This document shows, piece by piece, positions 53,321 through 62,441 of a DNA stretch of 64,000 nt. A model generated the notes under the pieces. That model was not told the origin of the DNA, did not search any database, and worked only from the letters and a program-made list of their open reading frames with translations. Source of the stretch: CABYIR01 sp038103905 (lineage in GTDB: Bacteria; Pseudomonadota; Alphaproteobacteria; Pelagibacterales; AG-422-B15); NCBI GenBank assembly GCA_038103905.1, contig JAYNZW010000002.1:1-64000 (forward strand), read 5' to 3'. The position numbers were made by a program, and so were the translations under genes. How positions within the stretch are numbered: position 1 is the stretch's first letter; the number at the start of each line of letters is the position of its first letter.

Positions 53321-54970
53321 TCACATATTTGAATACTTTGGACCACCGCTACCTTCTGGTGTTACCCAATTAATATTTTGTGATGGGTCCTTAATATCAC
53401 AAGTTTTACAGTGAATACAATTTTGACTATTAATAACAAATTTTGGATTACTACCATCATCATCTTTGTGAATTTCATATACTCCTGCTGGACAATATCT
53501 TTGTGCAGGTTCATCAAATTTTTCTAAAGTATATGTAATTGGCAGTTCTTTATCTTCAAGTACTAAATGAACAGGCTGATTCTCAGCATGGTAAGTACCA
53601 GTTAAAAAAACAGAACTTGCTCTATCAAAAGTTATTTTGCCATCAGGTTTTGGATACTCTATTTTCTTACTCTCACTTGCCGGCATAAGTGTTTCATGAT
53701 CAGCATGAGAATGATTTAGAGTAAATGGAAGTTTTCCTCTGAAAAGTATCTGATCAATGCCTGTAAGAATGGTTCCAATAAGAAGGCCAAATTTTGTAAT
53801 AAATGGTTTTACATTTCTAGCGGCATGTAGTTCTTTATACGCCCAACTATCCATAAATTTTTTCTCATAATTTTCTAGAGAACTTAGACCATCTTTTAAA
53901 TATTCATCAATTGCCTCTGCTCCAATAATCCCACTTTTCATTGCTGTGTGTGATCCTTTGATTTTAGGCATATTTAAAGTACCGGCATCACACCCTATTA
54001 ATAATGCACCTGGCATGAACATTTTTGGAAGACTTTGAATTCCACCTTCAATTAATGCTCTTGCGCCATAAGAAATTCTTTTACCACCATCTATCATTTT
54101 TTTAATTCTGGGATGAGTTTTGAATCTTTGAAATTCTTCATAGGGAGATAAATATGGATTTTTATAATCTAATCCGACTACATACCCCATATAGATTTGA
54201 TTATTCGAGGCGTGATATACAAAGCTTCCACCATAAGTATTATTGTCCAATGGCCAGCCCGCAGAATGAAGGATAAGTCCTTCATCATGATTTGCTTCAG
54301 GCACTTCCCATATTTCCTTTAAACCGATTCCATATTGTTGAGGATCAGAGTCTTTATCCAGCTCATATTTTTTAATTAACTGCTTTCCTAAGTGACCTCT
54401 ACATCCTTCAGCAAACACAGTTACTTTAGCATGAAGTTCAATTCCCGGCTCATAGGTATCTTTTTTTTGTCCATTAATATCAATACCCATATCATTTGTT
54501 GCAATACCTTTTACTGAGTTGTCATCATTAAACAAAACCTCTGATGCAGCAAACCCAGGATATATTTCTACCCCAAGATTCTCAGCTGTCTGACCCAGCC
54601 ATCGACAAAGATTTGCTAAGCTTATTATATAATTGCCTTTATTGTGCTGAACCGGCGGCAAAAGCCATGCAGGCCAGCTAAAGCTGCTTTTCTCAGATAG
54701 TAAAAAAAGAAATTTTTCCTTAACAACTTTAGTCTTTATTGGACAACCCTCCATATTTTTCCAATCAGGAAATAGTTCATCAAGAGCTTTAGTTTCAAAT
54801 ACATTTCCGCTGAGTATATGAGCTCCAACTTCTGAGGCTTTTTCAACCACACAGACGTTTAAGTCTGGATTGAGTTGTTTCAATTTTATTGCATTTGCTA
54901 AACCCGCAGGTCCAGCCCCAACAATAACAACATCATATTCCATTGACTCACGTTGCATATCGGTACTCAT
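53321..54970 (-). CDS. electron transfer flavoprotein-ubiquinone oxidoreductase
   Basis: Links beta-oxidation and amino-acid/one-carbon dehydrogenases to the quinone pool. The 549-residue protein has the FAD motif VVIVGAGPAGLANAIKL, the substrate/quinone region with GNVFETKALDELFPDW, and KGSHTAMKSGIIGAEAI. The C-terminal 4Fe-4S domain has RYCPAGVYEI and CIHCKTCDIKDPSQNINW. It supplies ubiquinol to the bc1 complex encoded at 41-43.5 kb. ETF subunits are not in the window. It is divergent from the uracil-DNA glycosylase gene. Confidence 0.97.
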   Translation of the reverse strand: MSTDMQRESMEYDVVIVGAGPAGLANAIKLKQLNPDLNVCVVEKASEVGAHILSGNVFETKALDELFPDWKNMEGCPIKTKVVKEKFLFLLSEKSSFSWPAWLLPPVQHNKGNYIISLANLCRWLGQTAENLGVEIYPGFAASEVLFNDDNSVKGIATNDMGIDINGQKKDTYEPGIELHAKVTVFAEGCRGHLGKQLIKKYELDKDSDPQQYGIGLKEIWEVPEANHDEGLILHSAGWPLDNNTYGGSFVYHASNNQIYMGYVVGLDYKNPYLSPYEEFQRFKTHPRIKKMIDGGKRISYGARALIEGGIQSLPKMFMPGALLIGCDAGTLNMPKIKGSHTAMKSGIIGAEAIDEYLKDGLSSLENYEKKFMDSWAYKELHAARNVKPFITKFGLLIGTILTGIDQILFRGKLPFTLNHSHADHETLMPASESKKIEYPKPDGKITFDRASSVFLTGTYHAENQPVHLVLEDKELPITYTLEKFDEPAQRYCPAGVYEIHKDDDGSNPKFVINSQNCIHCKTCDIKDPSQNINWVTPEGSGGPKYSNM

Positions 54971-55043
54971 TTCAAAAAATTCTAAATTACTCTATATATT
55001 TAGTTGATTGATACTATAATTCAAACAATATTTAAGTAAGCAT

Positions 55044-55790
55044 ATGAACAAATCATCAATTAAAGATACCTTAAACTTACTTAATTTATACAAAGAAAGT
55101 GGTGTTGATGAAATAATTTCCTCTAGCCCTCAAAATAGAACAGCTAAAAAAAGGGGTTATCTGTCACAAAAAATGAGAAATTCAGAAAAATCAAATGATA
55201 CCAAGATTCCTGATTTTATAAATCTTGATAATGTTGTTACACTTGAAGAATTAAAAGAAAGAATGTCATCTTTCAAAGGGTGTGAGCTGTACAAGAGTGC
55301 AACAAATATGGTTTTCTCTGATGGAAACCCAAAATCAAAAATTATGTTAATTGGAGAAGCTCCTGGACATGACGAGGATCTTCAAGCCAAACCATTCGTA
55401 GGAAGAAGTGGCAAACTACTTGATAAAATGTTAGAGGCAATAAATCTAAATCGTGAAAAAGTGTATATAGCAAATATTATTCCTTGGAGACCTCCAGCGA
55501 ACAGAAGGCCTACAGAGGATGAAATTAATTTATGTCTTCCTTTCTTGCTTAAGCATATTGAGATTATAAAGCCAGCTGCACTGATGCTCCTCGGAAGTAC
55601 TGCTTCATTTGCCCTTTTAAAAAATAAAGAAGGTATATCAAAAATAAGAGGAAAATGGGTAGATTTAAAAATTAATAATATAACAATTCCTACAATGCCA
55701 ACTTTCCATCCAGCGTTTCTGTTGCGTCAGCCAGGACAGAAAAAACACGTGTGGACTGATTTAAAAAGTTTAAGAGATAGAATTAAGTAG
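55044..55790 (+). CDS. uracil-DNA glycosylase, family 4-like
   Basis: Removes uracil from DNA in base-excision repair. The 248-residue protein has a non-conserved N-terminal region of about 75 residues. The active-site motif is MLIGEAPGHDEDLQAKPFVGRSGKLLDKML, and the second motif is PTFHPAFLLRQPGQK. Family 4 enzymes normally hold a 4Fe-4S cluster through four cysteines; here GCELY and NLCLPF keep cysteines, but the RPP segment reads PWRPP instead of KCRPP, so the cluster may be altered, as in other alphaproteobacterial members. rnhB follows at two bases. Confidence 0.9.
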   Translation: MNKSSIKDTLNLLNLYKESGVDEIISSSPQNRTAKKRGYLSQKMRNSEKSNDTKIPDFINLDNVVTLEELKERMSSFKGCELYKSATNMVFSDGNPKSKIMLIGEAPGHDEDLQAKPFVGRSGKLLDKMLEAINLNREKVYIANIIPWRPPANRRPTEDEINLCLPFLLKHIEIIKPAALMLLGSTASFALLKNKEGISKIRGKWVDLKINNITIPTMPTFHPAFLLRQPGQKKHVWTDLKSLRDRIK

Positions 55791-55792
55791 CA

Positions 55793-56395
55793 GTGGAATT
55801 AGATTTACCATCTATTGAATTTGAAAGGAAGTTTTCATATCCGTTAGCTGGTGTCGATGAAGTTGGAAGAGGCACTTTAGCTGGCCCAGTCGTAGCAGCC
55901 GCTGTCATTCTAGATTATAATAATATTCCTGAGGGAATTAAAGATTCAAAAAAAATTGTAAAAAGAAAAAGAGAGCAGATATGCAAGGATATATTATCGT
56001 CTTCTATCACCTCAATTGGTTTAGCGACTTCAGGAGAAATTGATAAAATAAATATTTTAAAAGCATCTTTACTGGCAATGAAAAGAGCAATTGAAGATTT
56101 GAAAAAAAAACCAAACATAGTTTTAATTGATGGCAGTTATACTCCTGAAATTTCAATTCAATCAAAATCAATCATCAAAGGTGATAACAAATCAATATCA
56201 ATTGCTGCAGCTTCAATTGTTGCAAAAGTTTATAGAGATAATTTAATGACAGAATACTCAAAAAAATACCCTGGTTACCTGTGGGAAAAAAACTCTGGTT
56301 ATGGAACAAAAGAACATTTAGAGGCCATTAAGAAGCTGGGTGTTACCCCTATACATCGCACATCTTTTAAACCAATACACAACATATTGAATTAA
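55793..56395 (+). CDS. rnhB: ribonuclease HII
   Basis: Removes ribonucleotides from RNA-DNA hybrids. The 200-residue enzyme begins at a GTG two bases after the previous stop. The catalytic region is AGVDEVGRGTLAGPVVAAAVIL, giving the Asp-Glu pair, then VLIDGSY and SIAAASIVAKVYRDNLM near the C-terminal half. It directly precedes ccrM; the rnhB-ccrM pair is typical of alphaproteobacteria. Confidence 0.96.
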   Translation: MELDLPSIEFERKFSYPLAGVDEVGRGTLAGPVVAAAVILDYNNIPEGIKDSKKIVKRKREQICKDILSSSITSIGLATSGEIDKINILKASLLAMKRAIEDLKKKPNIVLIDGSYTPEISIQSKSIIKGDNKSISIAAASIVAKVYRDNLMTEYSKKYPGYLWEKNSGYGTKEHLEAIKKLGVTPIHRTSFKPIHNILN

Positions 56396-56414
56396 GTAAA
56401 TCATGTAACTTATT

Positions 56415-56453
56415 GATTCTAAATTAGTATTGACCGTGAATCAGTTTTGAATC
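56415..56453 (+). promoter_or_regulatory. cluster of three GANTC methylation sites upstream of ccrM
   Basis: GATTC at 56415, GAATC at 56438 and GAATC at 56449 lie within 39 bases just ahead of the ccrM ATG (56465). At about 30% G+C, one GANTC is expected every few hundred bases. In Caulobacter, GANTC sites in the ccrM promoter/leader make its transcription responsive to methylation state, so these are probable self-regulatory sites for CcrM. Confidence 0.7.
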
Positions 56454-56464
56454 ATATTTTAAAT

Positions 56465-57562
56465 ATGAAACCGGTCGAACAAAAAAAACAACTGCCAATC
56501 AATAAAATAATATGTGGTGAAACAGTTACAGAGTTAAGAAAAATTCCTTCTGACTCTATAGATCTTATATTTGCTGATCCACCATACAACCTACAGTTAG
56601 AGGGAGATTTACAGAGGCCCGATAACTCAAAAGTCGCAGCAGTAAATGATGATTGGGATCAGTTTCTAAACTTTGAGGCTTATGACAAGTTTTGTGAAGA
56701 ATGGCTTACTGAACTCAGAAGAATCATCAAACCATCTGGTTCAATATGGGTAATTGGATCTTATCACAATATTTTTCGTATTGGATATATCATGCAAAAC
56801 TTAGGATTCTGGATTTTAAATGACATTATTTGGCAAAAAGCAAACCCAATGCCAAATTTTCGTGGCAAGCGATACACCAATGCTCATGAAACTTTGATTT
56901 GGGCATCGAAGGATAAAAATTCTAAAAAATATACTTTTAATTATGAAGCAATGAAATCAATAAATGATAATACTCAAATGAGATCAGATTGGTTTCTTCC
57001 AATATGTAATGGAAACGAAAGATTAAAAGATAAGAATGGAAAAAAAGTTCATCCAACACAAAAACCTGAATCATTACTTCATAGAATAATCTTATCATCT
57101 AGCAATACTGGCGACATTGTTCTCGATCCTTTTTTTGGAACAGGAACAACTGGGGCAGTGGCGAAGAGATTATGTAGAAACTACATTGGTATAGAAAGAG
57201 AAAAAGAATATATCAAGAGTGCAAAAGTAAGAATTGCAAAAGTATCACCCTATGAGAATGAAGCATTAGAAGTGACAACTTCAAAGAAAGCTGAACCTCG
57301 AATCCCATTTGGATGGCTAATAGAACGTAAGTTGCTAGAACCTGGAACATTACTATTTGATCAATCTAAAAAGTTTAAAGCTAAAGTAAGAGCAGATGGG
57401 TCGATTATTAGCTCAAATAATAAAGGATCAATTCATCAAATTGGTGCTGAGGTACAAGATACAAGCGCATGTAATGGTTGGACTTTCTGGCATTTTGATG
57501 TTGAGGGCGAGTTGAAGCCTATAGATCTACTAAGACAAAAAATAAGATCAGAATTAAATTAA
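56465..57562 (+). CDS. ccrM: cell-cycle DNA adenine methyltransferase CcrM (GANTC)
   Basis: Solitary beta-class N6-adenine methyltransferase that methylates GANTC and couples replication to transcription in alphaproteobacteria. The ATG at 56465 is preferred over a TTG at 56447, which lies six codons upstream. The catalytic motif is LIFADPPYNLQLEGD and the SAM motif DPFFGTGTTGAVAKRL. The C-terminal RAMA-type DNA-binding region contains IPFGWLIERKLLEPGTLLFD and WTFWHFD. There is no restriction partner. It ends overlapping the convergent mutY by nine bases. Confidence 0.95.
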   Translation: MKPVEQKKQLPINKIICGETVTELRKIPSDSIDLIFADPPYNLQLEGDLQRPDNSKVAAVNDDWDQFLNFEAYDKFCEEWLTELRRIIKPSGSIWVIGSYHNIFRIGYIMQNLGFWILNDIIWQKANPMPNFRGKRYTNAHETLIWASKDKNSKKYTFNYEAMKSINDNTQMRSDWFLPICNGNERLKDKNGKKVHPTQKPESLLHRIILSSSNTGDIVLDPFFGTGTTGAVAKRLCRNYIGIEREKEYIKSAKVRIAKVSPYENEALEVTTSKKAEPRIPFGWLIERKLLEPGTLLFDQSKKFKAKVRADGSIISSNNKGSIHQIGAEVQDTSACNGWTFWHFDVEGELKPIDLLRQKIRSELN

Positions 57563-58633
57563 TTTATAATCTTTTAATATATTTCTACAAATTAAAGTCG
57601 TAGGATACATATCAAGTTCATCCAACGATATCCATTTGTGAAATTTTTTATTTTTTTCTATTTTACTTGATTTAATTTTACCAAAATAGACTCTTGTTTT
57701 TAAATCAATGTGACTGAAAATGTGCCTATAAAGCTCTTTTGATTTTTTGTATTTAACATTCTTAATTAAGCAAAGTCCTCTAATCTCATCAATTTCTTGA
57801 TTGTTCCACTCTGAGGATGGGAGTTCCCACTGATTATTTAAAATTTTTGAAGTTCTTTTTTTTAGCAAAATATCTTTGTTATTCTTTAGTAATAAAATTG
57901 AAGAACAATAGAGTTTCTTTTTCTTTGTTGATTTTTTTGGTTCAGGTATCTGATTTTGAATGTTTAACCTATAGGATATACATGTTTCTGAGACTGGACA
58001 TATTTCACATGATGGTGACTTAGGTTTACATATTAAAGCTCCAAGCTCCATCATTCCTTGAGAATAATTCTGATTATTTTTTTTGACGCTAAGTTTTTGT
58101 GCCACATCTTCAATAATCTTCTTGTTATTTTCAAGCGTCCCCATTATTCCCAAATACCTTGAAATAACTCTTTTAATATTACCGTCTATTACAACAGATG
58201 GTTTATTGTATGCTATAGCAAGAATTGCAGCTGATGCATATTTTCCGATACCTGGAAGCTTAATTAGATCATCCTGATTATTTGGAACAATACCATTAAA
58301 ATCTCTATCGATTATTTTGGCAGTTTTTAATAAATTTCTTGCTCGAGAATAATACCCAAGACCTTGCCAATGCATTAATATCTCATCTTCTGATGCCCTT
58401 GATAGAGATCTCACATTTTGCCATTTGTGAATAAATCTATTAAAAAAAGGTATTACAGTCTTAACGACAGTTTGTTGCAACATAAATTCACTTACCATTA
58501 CTCGATATGGATAGTTTGATTTATCTCTTTTATCTCTCCATGGAAGAGACCTTTTATTATTTTTAAACCAAGAAATTAAATTATTTTGAAAAATAACTTT
58601 TGAATTAATTACATCATGATACGATTTGTTCAT
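57554..58633 (-). CDS. mutY: A/G-specific adenine DNA glycosylase
   Basis: Removes adenine mispaired with 8-oxoguanine. The 359-residue protein has the helix-hairpin-helix KLPGIGKYASAAILAI, the catalytic Asp in VVIDGNIKRVISRYLG, and the 4Fe-4S motif CKPKSPSCEICPVSETC. The C-terminal part is MutT-like and recognises oxoG. It is divergent from the DUF721 gene with 14 bases between starts and overlaps ccrM at its 3' end. Confidence 0.96.
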   Translation of the reverse strand: MNKSYHDVINSKVIFQNNLISWFKNNKRSLPWRDKRDKSNYPYRVMVSEFMLQQTVVKTVIPFFNRFIHKWQNVRSLSRASEDEILMHWQGLGYYSRARNLLKTAKIIDRDFNGIVPNNQDDLIKLPGIGKYASAAILAIAYNKPSVVIDGNIKRVISRYLGIMGTLENNKKIIEDVAQKLSVKKNNQNYSQGMMELGALICKPKSPSCEICPVSETCISYRLNIQNQIPEPKKSTKKKKLYCSSILLLKNNKDILLKKRTSKILNNQWELPSSEWNNQEIDEIRGLCLIKNVKYKKSKELYRHIFSHIDLKTRVYFGKIKSSKIEKNKKFHKWISLDELDMYPTTLICRNILKDYKLI

Positions 58634-58647
58634 ATGGTTCTTTTATA

Positions 58648-59112
58648 ATGAATATTAAAAAATATAACGGTTTAATATCAGTATCAAATTTTTTTCCAAA
58701 ATCTGTGAAAGAGCTTTTACGTAAAAGAGGTTTTTTTGAGTTAGAGCTATTAAAAAACTGGATTGAAATAGTTGACGAAAAATATGCTAAAAAAACACTT
58801 CCAATAAAAATAAGATCCACAAATAGCAATAATGGGGCAAACTTAACTATTAAAGTTGATCCAAGTATCGCCTTTGGATTTGAACATGATAGAGAGATAA
58901 TTAAGAATAAAATTAATTCTTATTTTGGATATAGTGCCATAGAAAAAATCACAATAATTCAGCATCGATTTAAAAATGAACATATAAATAACGATAACAA
59001 TGAGTTAGGCAAATTAGCTAAGAAACAAAGTAAAATATATAATCAATTAGATGAATACCCTAAATTAAAAAATGCTTTTGAAAAGATATCAAAAAAAATA
59101 TCAAAATTCTAA
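58648..59112 (+). CDS. DUF721 (DciA-like) protein
   Basis: A 154-residue protein with the DUF721 fold: KSVKELLRKRGFFELELLKNWIEIVDEKYAKKTLPIKI, then LTIKVDPSIAFGFEHDREIIKNKINSYFG. DciA-type members load the replicative helicase DnaB in bacteria lacking DnaC; whether this divergent alphaproteobacterial form does so is unproven. The C-terminus is charged and helical. It sits in the conserved mutY-DUF721-DsbA-smc block, head-to-head with mutY. Confidence 0.8.
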   Translation: MNIKKYNGLISVSNFFPKSVKELLRKRGFFELELLKNWIEIVDEKYAKKTLPIKIRSTNSNNGANLTIKVDPSIAFGFEHDREIIKNKINSYFGYSAIEKITIIQHRFKNEHINNDNNELGKLAKKQSKIYNQLDEYPKLKNAFEKISKKISKF

Positions 59113-59177
59113 TTTATGACAAATTTTGAACTTATTAATTTAATCAATTAAAAAAACTGTTATAAAACGCTAAAAAA

Positions 59178-59191
59178 TTGATTATAATCAA
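59178..59191. promoter_or_regulatory. 14-bp perfect palindrome with embedded TATAAT
   Basis: TTGATTA is followed by its inverse TAATCAA, and the centre spells TATAAT. It lies 37 bases before the DsbA-like gene, in the 115-base gap after DUF721. It may be a -10 region overlapping an operator; no convincing -35 box was found. Confidence 0.35.
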
Positions 59192-59227
59192 GATATTGTA
59201 TTAAATTTTATTACCTAAGTACTAAAT

Positions 59228-59845
59228 ATGGGCTACTTAAGAACTCCAATCCAAGCAATTCTCATTATTCTTATTTCGGTATTCTATTCGCTATCGATTG
59301 AATCTTCGTTTGCAAATAAAGAGTTGAAAGGATTTGAAATTGGAAGCGCTGAAGCCCCTATAACTATTATTGAATACCGATCACTTACTTGCAGTCATTG
59401 TGCAAATTTTTCAAAAAATGTTTTTCCTGATCTAGAAAAGAATTACATCAGTACAGGTAAAGTAAAATTTGAATTCAGACCTTTTGTATTAAATGCTGTC
59501 GATCTCAATGCATTCAAATTACTTAATTCGGTCAGTGAAAAAGATTTTGTAGCGTTAGATAAAATGCTCTTTAAAGATCAAGATAAATGGCTAGTGACTA
59601 GTGACTCTGATAAAATTTTAGAGAATAGTACTAATGCACTTAAAAAATATGCCTTATTATTTGGACTCTCTGAGGAGAAGTTTGACTCTGTATTAAAAGA
59701 TAAAGACCTAGAGGAATGGATTTTGTCGATGAGGGTTGAAGGTTCTAAACAATTTAATATTCAATCGACACCTTCATTTGTAATTAATGGCAAAGTTTTT
59801 TCTGGCAATATGCCTTTTTCTGAATTTGAAAAAATACTGAACTAA
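59228..59845 (+). CDS. DsbA-family thiol-disulfide protein, periplasmic
   Basis: A 205-residue thioredoxin-fold protein with an N-terminal signal peptide (about 1-30, ending near SFA). The redox motif is CSHC in EYRSLTCSHCANFSKNVFPDL, and the cis-proline is in STPSFVINGKVFSG. It is the DsbA_2/Com1-like type that commonly precedes smc in alphaproteobacteria. It likely makes or repairs disulfides in exported proteins. smc starts one base after its stop. Confidence 0.9.
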   Translation: MGYLRTPIQAILIILISVFYSLSIESSFANKELKGFEIGSAEAPITIIEYRSLTCSHCANFSKNVFPDLEKNYISTGKVKFEFRPFVLNAVDLNAFKLLNSVSEKDFVALDKMLFKDQDKWLVTSDSDKILENSTNALKKYALLFGLSEEKFDSVLKDKDLEEWILSMRVEGSKQFNIQSTPSFVINGKVFSGNMPFSEFEKILN

Positions 59846-59846
59846 A

Positions 59847-62441
59847 ATGAAATTTAAAAAAATAAAAATTCTTGGATTTAAAAGTTTTGTAGATCAAACT
59901 GATATTGTAATTGAAGAAGGACTTACAGGTATTGTAGGGCCCAATGGATGTGGAAAATCAAATGTTGTAGAATCTTTAAGATGGTGCATGGGCGAAACAT
60001 CTCCAAAAATTATGAGAGGTTCAGGAATGGAAGATGTAATTTTCTCTGGAACTTCTGACAGACCTGCAAGGAACAATGCTGAGGTCACTATTTTTTTAGA
60101 CAATAAAGATAGAAATGCACCTGCAGAGTTTAACAATGATGAAGAAATTCAAATTCGTAGAAAAATAGAAGTAGAAAAAGGTTCTGAATATAGAATTAAT
60201 GGAAAAGAGGTAAGGGCTAGAGATGTTCAAAGATTATTTGCTGATCTTTCAACTGGAGCTCATTCACCCTCTCTTATCAGTCAAGGAAGAGTTGGTGCTT
60301 TAATAAATGCTAAGCCTATCGATCGAAGAGCAGTGCTAGAAGAAGCTGCGGGGATTTCTGGATTACATTCGAGAAGACATGAAGCAGAGCTTAAACTCAA
60401 AGGTGCTGAAAATAATCTGCAAAGGTTGAAAGATATTATGAGGCAATTAAACACTCAAATAAACAATCTTCAAAAACAAGCAAAACAAGCAGAAGCTTAC
60501 AAGTCTATTTCAGAAGAAATTACTCGTCTCGAGGGCATCGTAACATATTTAAAATGGTACAATCTAAAAGAATCCTTTGAAAAATCTAATACAGACTTAA
60601 AGTCAAGTGAGCAATTAATACAAAAATATACACTAGAAGTTACGCAGGCTACAAATGATCAAGCCAAAGCAAATGAAAAAATACAACCTTTGAGAGAAAA
60701 GGAGATAGAAGCCGCTGCTAAGTTAAATAGAATTAACCTTGAAAGAGAAAGTCTTGATAAAGAAGAAGAAAGAATAAAAGAATTAAAAACATCACTAGAA
60801 CAGTCAATTCAGCAAAATATTGGTGATTATGAAAGAGAACAATATCAGTTAGAAAATGCATTAAGAGATTTGGAAACATTAAATACAAAAAAATCTGAGT
60901 TAGGCTCAGAAGTAAGCCTTCAAGACTTTGATAACGATCAAGTTGCTGGCTTGAAAGAAGAAAAAAAACAACTCGAAGCTCAAATTGATGAGTTAGAAGA
61001 AAATATAGAAAAATATAATTCAATTAAACTATCTAAGAGAGATGATTGGCAAAGGTCTATCATAAGTGAAGAGAATCTGAGATCTCGAGAATCAACTCTT
61101 AAAGAAGTTGAAGGATATGATGATCCTAAAAATTGGACACAAACTTTTTCGGAAAAATTTTATAATAGTCTAAAAGATATTTCAGATAGAGTAATCAATG
61201 CAAAAGAATTAACCGAAGATGCCAAAAAATCTTATGATAAAGCCAGTGGTGATGCAAAAGATGCTGTAACAATGTCAATGCAGCTCAGAGAGAATTTAAG
61301 ACAAAAAGATGTAGAAGAGAAACATAGTGATTGGAATTATGAATATCAAAGACTGAATAAAAATATACAATCTTCTAGAAAGCAGATTGATGAATTAAAA
61401 CAAAGAAGAGTTAAATCAGAAGAAGAATTAAAAAAAATTATTAATAGACCAGAAGAAATTGCCCAAAAAAGAGGTCAACTAATTGAAACAAAAGGCTTTG
61501 CTGAAAAAGAAAGACAGTTTGCAGCAGATAGGCTGGCTGAAGCAGATAATGAGTTAAAAAAATACGAAAATGTCCTAAGAAAAGCTCAAAATGATCTGGC
61601 AAATGTTAGAGAGTCAAAGGGTAGAACTGAAGCAACAAAAGAATTGGCCGAAAGTAGGCTTTCTGAATTAGAGTCAGAGTCATTAGAAAAATATAATTGT
61701 AGACCTGACTCAATAATATCAAAGTTATCCATTACGGATGATTTAGAAACATTGCAAAATAATTTTGAAAGAAATGAGACTAGGCTGGACAAACTTAAGC
61801 AACAAAGAGATACGCTTGGTGTCGTTAACTTAAGAGCAGATTTAGAAACAAAAGAAATAGAGCAGGAATTAGAAAAAATGAATAATGAAAAAACTGATTT
61901 AGAAACTGCAATTAAAAAAATGAGAGAGTCAATTGAAGAACTAAACAAAGAAGGAAGAGCAAGGCTCTTAGAGGCATTTGAAGTTGTAAATAAACATTTC
62001 AAAGAAGTATTTATAAAGTTGTTTAACGGTGGAAAAGCTCATTTAGAACTTGTAGATGCCGATGATCCATTAGAGGCCGGTCTTGAAATGATGGTTAGTC
62101 CACCAGGAAAAAAATTGCAATCGATGTCGCTTCTATCAGGTGGCGAACAGGCTTTAACAGCAATGTCATTAATCTTTGCAGTATTTTTAACTAATCCATC
62201 ACCTATTTGTGTACTTGATGAGGTTGATGCTCCACTCGATGATGCAAATGTTGAGCGTTTTTGTAACCTTCTTGATGATATTGCTGAAAAAACCAATACT
62301 AAATTTTTGATTATTACTCACCATGCACTAACAATGTCACGCATGGATAGATTGTTTGGCGTCACAATGGCTGAAAGAGGTGTGAGTCAAATAGTTTCTG
62401 TTGATCTTAAAAAAGCTGAAGAAATAGGTGCAGTTGCTTAA
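59847..62441 (+). CDS. smc: chromosome segregation protein SMC, compact form without a recognisable hinge
   Basis: Chromosome-organising ATPase. The head is formed by the two ends: Walker A GPNGCGKS at about 31-38, a Q-loop region with SQGRVGALINAKP, signature SLLSGGEQ near 761-768, and Walker B ICVLDEVD near 787-794, followed by FLIITHHALTMSRMD. The length is 864 residues, against about 1150 in most bacteria. The arms are about 175-400 and 490-715, roughly equal. The 85 residues between them (405-490) lack the Gly-rich hinge pattern and do not look like the usual 150-residue dimerisation domain. ScpA/ScpB are not in the window. Confidence 0.9.
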   Translation: MKFKKIKILGFKSFVDQTDIVIEEGLTGIVGPNGCGKSNVVESLRWCMGETSPKIMRGSGMEDVIFSGTSDRPARNNAEVTIFLDNKDRNAPAEFNNDEEIQIRRKIEVEKGSEYRINGKEVRARDVQRLFADLSTGAHSPSLISQGRVGALINAKPIDRRAVLEEAAGISGLHSRRHEAELKLKGAENNLQRLKDIMRQLNTQINNLQKQAKQAEAYKSISEEITRLEGIVTYLKWYNLKESFEKSNTDLKSSEQLIQKYTLEVTQATNDQAKANEKIQPLREKEIEAAAKLNRINLERESLDKEEERIKELKTSLEQSIQQNIGDYEREQYQLENALRDLETLNTKKSELGSEVSLQDFDNDQVAGLKEEKKQLEAQIDELEENIEKYNSIKLSKRDDWQRSIISEENLRSRESTLKEVEGYDDPKNWTQTFSEKFYNSLKDISDRVINAKELTEDAKKSYDKASGDAKDAVTMSMQLRENLRQKDVEEKHSDWNYEYQRLNKNIQSSRKQIDELKQRRVKSEEELKKIINRPEEIAQKRGQLIETKGFAEKERQFAADRLAEADNELKKYENVLRKAQNDLANVRESKGRTEATKELAESRLSELESESLEKYNCRPDSIISKLSITDDLETLQNNFERNETRLDKLKQQRDTLGVVNLRADLETKEIEQELEKMNNEKTDLETAIKKMRESIEELNKEGRARLLEAFEVVNKHFKEVFIKLFNGGKAHLELVDADDPLEAGLEMMVSPPGKKLQSMSLLSGGEQALTAMSLIFAVFLTNPSPICVLDEVDAPLDDANVERFCNLLDDIAEKTNTKFLIITHHALTMSRMDRLFGVTMAERGVSQIVSVDLKKAEEIGAVA

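Noticed and set aside
61586..62002. 138-codon antisense reading frame inside smc
   Set aside because: Serine-rich shadow of the coiled-coil coding sequence; no family match or context.
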